DNA of 64,000 nucleotides from Burkholderiales bacterium (GTDB lineage Bacteria > Pseudomonadota > Gammaproteobacteria > Burkholderiales > SG8-41). Each line of letters opens with the position of its first letter. Within the stretch, counting starts at the first letter, position 1. The stretch covers positions 16,850 to 80,849 of the forward strand of contig JAHCAG010000015.1 in the NCBI GenBank assembly GCA_019635015.1, given 5' to 3'. This document shows positions 18,473-26,603 of this stretch, one piece after another. The position numbers and the translations under genes are program-made. The notes beneath the pieces are model-generated. The model saw only the letters and a list, made by a program, of their open reading frames with translations, was not told the DNA's origin and made no database searches.

Positions 18473-19405
18473 ATGAAAATCGCGATTATCGGCCAGCAGG
18501 ATTTCGGCAAATCGGTGCTCGAGGCCTTCCTTGAGCGCAAGGACGAGGTGGCAGGCGTGTTCTGCGCGCCGGAGAAGCCAGGCGCAAAACCCGATCCGCT
18601 GCGCACCGCGGCGGAAGAGCGGGGCCTGAAGGTGTTCCAGTTTGCCTCGCTGCGGGTGCCGGAGGCGCATGACGCGCTGAAGTCGCTGAACGTCGACATC
18701 GGCGTGATGGCCTATGTGCTGCAGTTCGCACCGGACAGCTTTGTGCACCTGCCGCGGCTGGGCACCATCCAGTACCATCCGTCGCTGCTGCCCAAGTACC
18801 GCGGTCCGTCGTCGATCAACTGGCCGATCATCCGCGGCGACACCAAGACGGGATTGACCATTTTCCGCCCCAACGAGGGGCTGGACGAAGGTCCGGTGAT
18901 CCTGCAGAAAACCTGCGACATCGGCCCCGACGAAACCATCGGCGAGGTCTATTTCAACAAGCTGTTCCCGATGGGCGTGAAAGCGATGCTGGAGGCGGCC
19001 GATCTGGTGTATGCCGGCAAACACAGCGAGACGGTGCAGGATGAATCGCAGGCCAGCTACGAAGGCTGGTGCCGCGCCGGCGAGGCGCATATCCAGTGGG
19101 CGAACCATGTCGATTTTGTCTACAACCTGATCCGCGGCACCAATCCCGCACCGGGGGCATGGACCACGCTCAACGGCAAGAAAGTGCAGATTTTTGACGC
19201 GCGCAAACACCTGTTCCGCAAATTCGGCGATGTGGTCGGCAAGATCGGTGAGGTCGCCGAGGTGACCGAAAGCAGTTTCAAGGTCACTGCACAGGGTGGT
19301 TTCATCGAGGTACTACGGGCGCGCGGCGAGGACGGCAAAAAGCTGTCGGGCGGCGATTTTGCGCGTGCCAACGGCCTGGCGAAGGGCGCCTTGCTTGGCA
19401 ACTAG
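18473..19405 (+). CDS. formyltransferase-family protein, 10-formyltetrahydrofolate hydrolase-like
   Basis: The 310-residue protein resembles the N-terminal hydrolase domain of 10-formyltetrahydrofolate dehydrogenase and, more distantly, methionyl-tRNA formyltransferase. The Rossmann-like half starts MKIAIIGQQDFGKSV. The active-site segment is YHPSLLPKYRG (His102) with Asp138 in GLDEGPV. The position two before the His, Asn in Fmt, is Gln100 here. The C-terminal domain (about 205-310) is Fmt_C-like. It is in an operon with frc, so it probably acts on formyl units made from oxalate: hydrolysing 10-formyl-THF to formate, or moving a formyl group between CoA and folate. Which reaction is unproven. 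A housekeeping fmt is unlikely, given the context and the Fmt motif change. Confidence 0.78.
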   Translation: MKIAIIGQQDFGKSVLEAFLERKDEVAGVFCAPEKPGAKPDPLRTAAEERGLKVFQFASLRVPEAHDALKSLNVDIGVMAYVLQFAPDSFVHLPRLGTIQYHPSLLPKYRGPSSINWPIIRGDTKTGLTIFRPNEGLDEGPVILQKTCDIGPDETIGEVYFNKLFPMGVKAMLEAADLVYAGKHSETVQDESQASYEGWCRAGEAHIQWANHVDFVYNLIRGTNPAPGAWTTLNGKKVQIFDARKHLFRKFGDVVGKIGEVAEVTESSFKVTAQGGFIEVLRARGEDGKKLSGGDFARANGLAKGALLGN

Positions 19406-19424
19406 GACAGCCCCATGAATCCGG

Positions 19425-19456
19425 AAAAGCCACGCTGTTGCGTGGCTTTTTTGTTT
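19425..19456 (+). terminator. terminator of the frc operon
   Basis: AAAAGCCACGC (19425-19435), loop TGTT, GCGTGGCTTTT (19440-19450), continuing into more T residues to about 19456. The perfect 11-bp stem ends the frc-formyltransferase transcript. Confidence 0.9.
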
Positions 19457-19716
19457 TAATGTAACTATTTGTTTTTTATATATTTTTTTGGAATTTCCTG
19501 AGGCGAGGTCAAAACGCGCGGATTTTCCCGCAGGTGACAGCACGCCGGTCGGTCTCCGATGACCGATGGTCGGATGCCCCGATTCGGGCTGTGACGTTTT
19601 GCACTAAGTCCTTAAAAAAAAGCAATTTTCAGGGGCGGATATCGTAAAATCTGTGAAACACCGTCGTTAAGCCATTCTCTACAAACATAAAAACGGCACG
19701 GAACGGGCGCAAAGGG
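19457..19716 (+). promoter_or_regulatory. AT-rich intergenic region upstream of the CHASE2 kinase
   Basis: The 19460-19500 stretch is strongly AT-rich, unlike the rest of the window. The only promoter-like element seen is a -10 hexamer TAAAAT at 19645-19650, without a convincing -35. No ORF is supported here. Confidence 0.3.
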
Positions 19717-22275
19717 ATGAAAAAGCTGGGTTTCTGGAAGGCGGACTGGTTTCTGGGGCTCGTCGTTGCCGTCGTGATGCTGGTTGCGGCACGCGGTGAC
19801 CTGATCCAGAGCCTGGAGCGCAAGGCCTATGACCTCGGCGTCCAGGCCGCCACACGCTCGCCTTCCGATCGCATCGCCGTCATCGCCATCGACGATGCCA
19901 GCATCGCCAACATCGGGCGCTGGCCTTGGTCGCGGGATGTGCATGCCCGCATGATCGACCTGCTGGCCGGTGCCCAGGCGAAGGTGATTGCCAACACGAC
20001 GTTCTTCTTCGAGCCGCAGCGCGATGCCGGCCTGGTTTATGTCGAGAAGCTGCTGAACCTGCACAACGAACTGGCGGCACAGGCTGATCCCAAGGCGGCT
20101 GCGGCCAATGAGGGCCTGGCCCGCATCGGTGCGGTGCTGACCGAGGCGGAACAGGCCCTAAATACCGACCGCAAACTGGCCGGCAGCATGAAAGCCGCCG
20201 GAAATGTCGTGCTGCCAATGGTGTTCCAGCAACTGGCAGAGCCGCAGGGCAATCCCGACAAACCGCTGCCGAACTACGTGCTGGACAGCGGCATGGCCGG
20301 GCCGCGCGGGGTTGACGTGCTGCCGCCGCCGGGCGTGTTCCCGCTGTACCCGGTGGCTGAGCTCGGGCCGGCGGTTGCGAGCATCGGGCATCTCAATGCA
20401 GACATCGATGTCGACGGCGCGGTGCGTGCGGAGCCGCTGCTGGTGCGCTACTACGACCAGGTGTTTCCGGCGCTGTCGGTGATGGTGGCGGCGCGCAGCC
20501 TGAATCTGGGCGTGGCCGACATCAAACCGGTCTGGGGCGAGGCCCTGCAGCTCGGCAAGCTGAGGGTGGCCACCGATCCCGCGCTGCGGATGCACACGTT
20601 TTTCTATGCCGACCGCGACGGCCGCCCCGCTTTTCCGGTGGATTCGTTTTTCGACGTGATCAGCGGCAAGGTGCCGGCTGCGAAGTACCGCGACAAGATC
20701 GTGCTGATCGGCCCCACGGCAGCCGGGCTGGGTTCCGCGCAGGTGACACCCGTCTCTCCGGCCACGGCACCGGTACTGACCCTGGCGCACACCGTGTCGA
20801 GCATTCTCGGCGAACACTTTTTCGTCACGCCTTCCTGGGGCATATGGGTGCAGCTCGGCGTATTCCTTGCCGTGACGCTGTACCTGATCGTTGTCCTGCC
20901 GCGGCTCAGGGCCGGCATTGCCGCGGTGATCAGCCTCATCATCGGCGTTGCGCTGATCGGCGCGCACTTCGGCCTGATGGTGGGCCAGCTGATGTGGATA
21001 CAGTTCATGGGCTCGGCGGCGCTGCTCGCCGTCGGTTATGCCGCGCTGACCACCAAACGTTTCCTGGTGACCGAGCGCGGCAAGGAAAAATCGGATGCCG
21101 AATCCGCGGAATCGAACCGGATGCTGGGCATTGCCTACCAGGCCCAGGGCCAGCTGGATCTGGCCTGGGACAAATTCCGCCAGTGCCCGCTCAACGATCC
21201 GGTGATGGAGAACCTCTACAGCCTTGCGCTCGATTTCGAGCGCAAGCGCCAGTTCAACAAGGCGGAATCGGTGTTCCGCTACATGGCCGAATTCGATCCC
21301 AAGTTCCGCGACCTGGAGCAGCGGCTGACACGCGCCAAGGCGCTGTCGGAAACAGTGATTCTCGGCGGCGCGCAGGGGCATCCCGGCGGCACCGTGATGC
21401 TCGAAGGCGGTGGCATGGAAAAACCGATGCTCGGCCGCTACCAGGTGGAGAAGGAACTCGGCAAGGGTGCGATGGGCGTGGTCTACCTCGGCAAGGATCC
21501 GAAGATCGGCCGCGTGGTGGCGATCAAGACCATGGCGCTGTCGCAGGAGTTCGAGGGCGATGAACTGGTCGAGGTCAAGGAGCGCTTTTTCCGCGAGGCG
21601 GAAACGGCGGGCCGCCTCACCCATCCGAACATCGTCACCATCTACGACGCGGGCGAAGAGCATGACCTGGCCTACATCGCGATGGAGTTCCTGAAGGGGC
21701 GCGATCTCGTGCCGTACACCAAGCCGGATGCGTTGCTGCCGGTGCCCCAGGTACTGTCGATCATCGCCCGCGTCGCCGAAGCGCTGGGTTACGCCCACCA
21801 GCAGAATGTCGTGCACCGCGACATCAAGCCCGCAAACATCATGTACGAGCCGGAAAGCGATACTCCGAAAGTGACGGACTTCGGCATCGCGCGGGTCACC
21901 GATTCCTCCAAAACCAAGACCGGCATGGTGCTGGGCACGCCGTCCTACATGTCCCCCGAGCAACTGGCGGGCAAGAAGGTGGAAGGACGCTCCGACCTGT
22001 TCTCGCTGGGCGTCACGCTCTACCAGATGCTCAGCGGCAAGCTGCCTTTCCAGGGAGATTCGATGGCGCAGCTGATGTTCAAGATTGCCAACGAGCCGCA
22101 TGTCGACATCCGCACGCTGAATCCGGCGCTGCCGGCCTGCGTCGCCGCGGTGACCAACAAGGCGCTGGCCAAGGACCCCGACCAGCGTTACCAGAGCGGC
22201 GAGCAGATGGCCAAGGCGATCCGGCTTTGCCTGGGCACGCTGGCCGGCAAACCTGCCGCAGCCGCGACGTCCTGA
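19717..22275 (+). CDS. CHASE2-domain membrane Ser/Thr protein kinase
   Basis: The 852-residue protein begins with a membrane segment (about 10-27), followed by a periplasmic CHASE2 sensor (about 40-365, with IAVIAIDDASIANIGRWPW), three membrane helices (about 372-443), a TPR-like linker (about 460-530) and a Hanks-type kinase domain (about 570-835). The kinase has GKGAMGVVYLG, Lys604 in AIKTM, HRDIKPANIM with catalytic Asp702, and DFGIARV, so it should be active. It would phosphorylate cytoplasmic targets on Ser/Thr in response to an external signal of unknown kind. A PP2C phosphatase and an FHA protein follow directly (gaps 9 and 17 bases), a complete write-erase-read set. Confidence 0.93.
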   Translation: MKKLGFWKADWFLGLVVAVVMLVAARGDLIQSLERKAYDLGVQAATRSPSDRIAVIAIDDASIANIGRWPWSRDVHARMIDLLAGAQAKVIANTTFFFEPQRDAGLVYVEKLLNLHNELAAQADPKAAAANEGLARIGAVLTEAEQALNTDRKLAGSMKAAGNVVLPMVFQQLAEPQGNPDKPLPNYVLDSGMAGPRGVDVLPPPGVFPLYPVAELGPAVASIGHLNADIDVDGAVRAEPLLVRYYDQVFPALSVMVAARSLNLGVADIKPVWGEALQLGKLRVATDPALRMHTFFYADRDGRPAFPVDSFFDVISGKVPAAKYRDKIVLIGPTAAGLGSAQVTPVSPATAPVLTLAHTVSSILGEHFFVTPSWGIWVQLGVFLAVTLYLIVVLPRLRAGIAAVISLIIGVALIGAHFGLMVGQLMWIQFMGSAALLAVGYAALTTKRFLVTERGKEKSDAESAESNRMLGIAYQAQGQLDLAWDKFRQCPLNDPVMENLYSLALDFERKRQFNKAESVFRYMAEFDPKFRDLEQRLTRAKALSETVILGGAQGHPGGTVMLEGGGMEKPMLGRYQVEKELGKGAMGVVYLGKDPKIGRVVAIKTMALSQEFEGDELVEVKERFFREAETAGRLTHPNIVTIYDAGEEHDLAYIAMEFLKGRDLVPYTKPDALLPVPQVLSIIARVAEALGYAHQQNVVHRDIKPANIMYEPESDTPKVTDFGIARVTDSSKTKTGMVLGTPSYMSPEQLAGKKVEGRSDLFSLGVTLYQMLSGKLPFQGDSMAQLMFKIANEPHVDIRTLNPALPACVAAVTNKALAKDPDQRYQSGEQMAKAIRLCLGTLAGKPAAAATS

Positions 22276-22284
22276 GGGCCGACC

Positions 22285-23094
22285 ATGGACCTGTCCGGCG
22301 TCTTCGAAATCGCGACGGCCACCCACTCCGGGATGGTGCGCTCCCACAACGAGGACAGCATTGCGGTGGACGCGGCTGCCGGCCTTGCGGTGCTGGCCGA
22401 CGGCATGGGCGGATACAACGCGGGCGAAGTGGCCAGCGGCATCGCGGTGGCGATGATCAGCGCCGAACTGAAAAAGGCGCTGGCGGCACGCGGCGAAGGT
22501 TTTGACATCGCGGCTGCAGAGCGGCTGGTCGGTGAACACGCCGTCCGGGCCAACAACGCGATTTTCCAGGCTTCCCAGAATCAGGCGCAGTATGCGGGCA
22601 TGGGCACCACGCTGGTGGTCGTGCTGCTGTATGACGACAGGCTGGTGGTCGGGCATATCGGCGATTCCCGGCTCTACCGTTTCCGCGAGGGCAAGCTGGA
22701 ACAGGTGACCCGTGACCACTCGCTGCTGCAGGAGCAGATCGACAGCGGCCTCATCACCAGGGAACAGGCGCGTCATTCACAGAACAAGAACCTGGTGACG
22801 CGGGCGGTGGGCATCGATCCGGAAGTCGAGGCGGAAGTCCACAGCTATCCGGTGCTGCCGGGCGACATCTACCTGCTGTGCTCGGACGGGCTCAACGACA
22901 TGGTGACCGACGAGGACATGGAGTTGACGCTGGGGTCGCTGCAGGCCAACCTGCCGCTGGCGGCGGAGCAGCTGGTGCAGCAGGCCAACGACAATGGCGG
23001 TCGTGACAATGTTTCGGTTATTCTGGTGCGCGTGCTAAAGGGCTTTCCGGCCCGCGCGGGGTTGGTTGACCGGCTGAAGTCCTGGTTCAGATAA
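22285..23094 (+). CDS. PP2C-family Ser/Thr protein phosphatase
   Basis: The 269-residue PPM-type phosphatase would remove phosphates placed by the upstream kinase. Metal-binding motifs are complete: SHNEDSIAVD near residue 20, LADGMGGYNAGEVAS near residue 36, GHIGDSRLYRFREG, LLCSDGLNDMV and GRDNVSVILV. It is soluble and has no membrane segment. It lies 9 bases after the kinase gene and 17 bases before the FHA gene, so the three are one operon. Confidence 0.94.
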   Translation: MDLSGVFEIATATHSGMVRSHNEDSIAVDAAAGLAVLADGMGGYNAGEVASGIAVAMISAELKKALAARGEGFDIAAAERLVGEHAVRANNAIFQASQNQAQYAGMGTTLVVVLLYDDRLVVGHIGDSRLYRFREGKLEQVTRDHSLLQEQIDSGLITREQARHSQNKNLVTRAVGIDPEVEAEVHSYPVLPGDIYLLCSDGLNDMVTDEDMELTLGSLQANLPLAAEQLVQQANDNGGRDNVSVILVRVLKGFPARAGLVDRLKSWFR

Positions 23095-23111
23095 GCAACG
23101 GGGATACTACT

Positions 23112-23879
23112 ATGGCGAAGTTGATACTTTCTCTCGAGGGCTCGATGATCCGCGAGGTTCCGCTGGACAAGGAGCGGATCATGATCGGCCGCAAACCCTC
23201 CAACGAGATCCAGATCGAGAATCTGGCCGTGAGCGGCGAGCATGCCTGCATCGTGACCATACTCAATGATTCCTTCCTCGAGGATCTGGGCTCCACCAAC
23301 GGCACGCTGGTGAACGGGAGTCCGATCAAGAAGCACATCCTGCAGAACAACGATGTGATCGAGATCGGCAAGTACAAGCTCAAGTATGTGGCGGATGCGC
23401 CTGCAGCCGGCCACGCGGCCGGCGAAGACTTCGAGAAGACGATGATCCTGCGTGCGCCGCCCAAACCGGCCCCGGCCCCCGCGGCGGCAAAACCGGCCAA
23501 TGAGCCGGCACCGCCGTCCAAACCCTCGATGCCGCCGCCGACACCGCGGCCGGTTCCCCCGCTGGCGAAACCCGCCGCGCCACCGCCGGCCGCAGCGCCT
23601 GCGGCCGCGTCGCAGGCGCTCGCCGCGGTGCAGATCCTGACCGGTCCCAGTGCCGGCAAGGAACTGGATCTTGTGAAGAACCTCACCACGCTGGGCAAGC
23701 CCGGCCTCCAGGTTGCGGTGATTACCCGCCGTCCCCAGGGCTATTTCATCACGCACGTGGAGGGCGCCAAGTTCCCGGTTGTCAACGGCAAGATGATTGA
23801 TGCCCAGGCCCAGCCCCTGCAGGATCACGACGTCATCGAGCTTGCCGGCGTGAAAATGGAATTTTTCGTAAAAAAATAA
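23112..23879 (+). CDS. twin FHA-domain protein
   Basis: The 255-residue protein has a canonical FHA domain at about 1-95 (IMIGRKPSNEIQI, SGEHACI, DLGSTNGTLVNG), a Pro/Ala-rich linker (about 112-175), and a second, degenerate FHA-like domain at about 178-255 that ends in ITHVEGAKFPVVNGK. FHA domains bind phospho-threonine, so this is the likely reader of the kinase. The first domain keeps the Arg, Ser and Asn that bind the phosphopeptide; the second lacks the GR and SxxH blocks and may be structural. The partner is unknown. Confidence 0.88.
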   Translation: MAKLILSLEGSMIREVPLDKERIMIGRKPSNEIQIENLAVSGEHACIVTILNDSFLEDLGSTNGTLVNGSPIKKHILQNNDVIEIGKYKLKYVADAPAAGHAAGEDFEKTMILRAPPKPAPAPAAAKPANEPAPPSKPSMPPPTPRPVPPLAKPAAPPPAAAPAAASQALAAVQILTGPSAGKELDLVKNLTTLGKPGLQVAVITRRPQGYFITHVEGAKFPVVNGKMIDAQAQPLQDHDVIELAGVKMEFFVKK

Positions 23880-23992
23880 GCATCCGCATGTTCGCGGCGG
23901 CGGCAGCGGGGCGCGCCCCGGACCGGCTGAGGCTCGCGGCTTTCCGCGCGTTTGATGTCCCTGCGACGACAGGGCTGCACTAGGACGACAGG

Positions 23993-26227
23993 GTGAGAAA
24001 AAATCTGACGCGCATTGTGATCGGCATGGCGATTGTCGTCGTGTTCCTCGCGCATGCCGTGCATGTTCTGCGCGTCCCCTTCCTCGACAATCTCGAAGCC
24101 ATCATTTACGACACCCGGCTGCGGCTGACCATGCCGAACACCATCGACCCGCGGGTGGTGATCCTCGATATCGACGAAAAAAGCCTGCAGGAGAAGGAAA
24201 AGGGCGGCGAGGGCCGCTGGCCGTGGCCGCGCGACCGGCTGGCGCTGCTGCTGGACAAGCTGTTCGACAAGTACGGCATCGCAGTGGTCGGTTTCGACGT
24301 GGTGTTTGCGGAGCGCGACGAATCTTCAGGCATTCGCGTGCTTGAGCGCCTGGGGCAGCGTGAACTGAAAGGGGTGCCGCAGTTCCAGTCGGTGCTCGAC
24401 CAGGTGCGGCCGCAGCTCGAATACGACGACATTTTCGCCCGCAAGATGAAAGGGCGCGCCGTGGTGCTGGGGCATGTGTTCCTCAGCGATGATCCGGCCA
24501 GTGCCAGCAAGAAGGGCATGTTGCCGCCGCCGGTGCTGCCCGCGGGCACTTTCGGTGGCCGCAAGGTCGGCGTGACCTCGTGGACCGGCTACACGGCCAA
24601 TCTTGAACGTCTGCAGGGCGCCGCAATCAGCGCGGGCCACATCAACCCGCTGCCGGACCAGGACGGCATCACCCGGCGCGTGCCGATGCTGGTGGAGCAT
24701 GCCGGGGCCTATTACGAGCCCCTGTCGCTGGCGATGGTGCGTGCCGTCACCGGGCAGCCGCCGGTGGTTCCCGTGGTTGGCGGGGATGGCTCCGCCGATT
24801 ACAGCGGACTGGAATGGGTCAAGGCCGGCCCTTTCTCGGTCCCGGTCGATTTCCAGGCGGCGGCGCTGGTGCCCTACCGCGGTGGCAAAGGCAGTTACCG
24901 TTACTACTCGCTGGTCGATGTGCTCAACGAGCGGGTTCCCGTCGACGAACTGAAGGGCAAGATCGCACTGGTCGGCACCACGGCACCGGGGCTGCTTGAC
25001 CTGCGTGCGACGCCGGTGGATCCGGTGTTCCCGGGGGTGGAAATCCATGCCAACCTGATTGGCGGCATACTCGACGGCAATATCAAGCAGCGCCCGCCGT
25101 ACGTGGTCGGCGCGGAATTCATACTGTTGCTGCTGTCCGGGGCGGCGCTGGCCCTGCTGCTGCCGATGCTGGCACCGTTCAAGTCCATGCTGGTGACGGC
25201 GCTGGTGTTGCTGGCGGTGATCGGGACCAATCTTACGGTGTTCCACTCGGGGAATCTGGTGCTGCCGCTGGCCTCCGGCATCCTGCTGATCCTGGTGCTG
25301 TTCACCTTCAACATGGCTTACGGCTTCCTGGTCGAAGCACGCGGCAGCCGGCTGATCGCCGGCCTGTTCGGGCAGTATGTGCCGCCGGAACTGGTCGAGG
25401 AAATGGCACGCAACCCGGAGCAGTTCAACATGGCTCCCCGCGCCGAGGAACTGTCGGTGCTGTTCTCCGACGTGCGCGGATTCACGACGATTTCGGAGAG
25501 CCTGACCCCGGAGGACCTGTCGGTCTACATCAATGACTATCTGACCACCATGAGCCTGGTGATCCGCGAGGGCCACCGCGGCACGCTCGACAAGTACATC
25601 GGTGATGCGATCATGGCTTTCTGGGGTGCGCCGATGGCCGATCCCAAGCACGCGCAGAATGCGGTGCTGGCAGCCCTCGACATGATGAAGCAGGCGAAGG
25701 TGCTCAACGAAAAATTCCATGCCAGGGGCTGGCCGCCGTTTGCCATCGGCATCGGCGTCAACTCGGGCGTGATGCGCGTCGGCGACATGGGGTCCCAGAT
25801 CCGCAAGGCGTACACCGTGATGGGGGATGCGGTGAATCTCGGCTCCCGGCTTGAGGGCATCACCAAGCAGTACGGCGCCGACATCATCATCGGCGAGGCG
25901 ACCAAGGCACGCATTACCGGCGTCGTGCTGCGCGAGATCGACCTGGTGCAGGTCAAGGGCAAGGACGAGCCGGTCGCGATCTACGAGCCGCTGGGGCTGG
26001 AGGGCGAGGTCGAACAGAAGCAACTGGACGAGGTCAAATTATGGAGCCAGGCTCTGCGGTTTTACCGTGCCCAGGACTGGGACAAGGCGGAATTGCAGCT
26101 GATCAACCTCAAGAAGGTGGCTGCCAAAACCTATCTTTACGACGTCTTTCTGGAGCGCATTGCTGAATATCGTGCGAACCCGCCGGGACCGGAGTGGAAA
26201 GGTGTCCATAAATTCGAAACCAAATGA
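23993..26227 (+). CDS. CHASE2-domain class III adenylate/guanylate cyclase
   Basis: The 744-residue protein has an N-terminal membrane segment, a CHASE2 sensor (about 35-365, with VVILDIDEKSLQE and GRWPWPRDR), about three membrane helices (374-460), and a cyclase catalytic domain (about 480-660). The metal-binding aspartates are seen in FSDVRGFT (Asp493) and KYIGDAIMAFWGAP (Asp538), and MGDAVNLGSRLE supplies further catalytic residues. The Lys in DKYIGD favours ATP, so cAMP is the likely product. A short helical tail (about 685-744) resembles TPR. The start is GTG 23993 with AGGAC upstream. It shares its sensor type with the kinase, which suggests both read the same periplasmic state. Confidence 0.9.
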   Translation: MRKNLTRIVIGMAIVVVFLAHAVHVLRVPFLDNLEAIIYDTRLRLTMPNTIDPRVVILDIDEKSLQEKEKGGEGRWPWPRDRLALLLDKLFDKYGIAVVGFDVVFAERDESSGIRVLERLGQRELKGVPQFQSVLDQVRPQLEYDDIFARKMKGRAVVLGHVFLSDDPASASKKGMLPPPVLPAGTFGGRKVGVTSWTGYTANLERLQGAAISAGHINPLPDQDGITRRVPMLVEHAGAYYEPLSLAMVRAVTGQPPVVPVVGGDGSADYSGLEWVKAGPFSVPVDFQAAALVPYRGGKGSYRYYSLVDVLNERVPVDELKGKIALVGTTAPGLLDLRATPVDPVFPGVEIHANLIGGILDGNIKQRPPYVVGAEFILLLLSGAALALLLPMLAPFKSMLVTALVLLAVIGTNLTVFHSGNLVLPLASGILLILVLFTFNMAYGFLVEARGSRLIAGLFGQYVPPELVEEMARNPEQFNMAPRAEELSVLFSDVRGFTTISESLTPEDLSVYINDYLTTMSLVIREGHRGTLDKYIGDAIMAFWGAPMADPKHAQNAVLAALDMMKQAKVLNEKFHARGWPPFAIGIGVNSGVMRVGDMGSQIRKAYTVMGDAVNLGSRLEGITKQYGADIIIGEATKARITGVVLREIDLVQVKGKDEPVAIYEPLGLEGEVEQKQLDEVKLWSQALRFYRAQDWDKAELQLINLKKVAAKTYLYDVFLERIAEYRANPPGPEWKGVHKFETK

Positions 26228-26603
26228 TGGCACGCGCAGCCCGGTCGGTGCCGGGGATGTCGACCGTTGTTTTTAAAAACTAAATAAAATCAATTATTTA
26301 TGCTGCATAAATCGCGGGGCAGTCATGTCTGACACAGAGCGCAAACTTGCGGTAGTCTCCAGACACGGTGTCCGGGTTTTCCGGCGAGGCAATCAGCCGT
26401 CCTGCGGCTGAATACACCGATTGTGTGACACACTTCAAACTGCGGCAGGCGGAAACGGTCATGGGTGCAATCTGCCATGGCCCTGATGCCGCCGCGGCGC
26501 ATGAAAAAGCCCGGTCAGGGCGGGATATTCGGATTCTGAGTCGTCCGGCGCGGGATTTCCGGACCAGGCGGCACAGGAAGCAGCGGAAAGAAAAGGGGTG
26601 ACC
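26228..26603. other. 376-bp intergenic region with an inverted repeat
   Basis: The region between the cyclase and the GAF-ATPase has an AT-rich part (26270-26311) with the palindrome TTTATGC-T-GCATAAA (26297-26311). No -24/-12 sigma-54 pair with correct spacing and no supported ORF was found. A weak CCCGG/CCGGG hairpin near 26242-26256 is followed by T residues only after 14 bases, so it is not a clear terminator. Confidence 0.4.

Noticed and set aside
17171..19210. 679-codon minus-strand open frame opposite frc
   Set aside because: Shadow of frc and the formyltransferase gene.
20158..22776. 872-codon minus-strand open frame opposite the kinase and phosphatase
   Set aside because: The sense strand encodes complete kinase and PP2C motifs; the antisense frame is His/Arg-rich and matches nothing.
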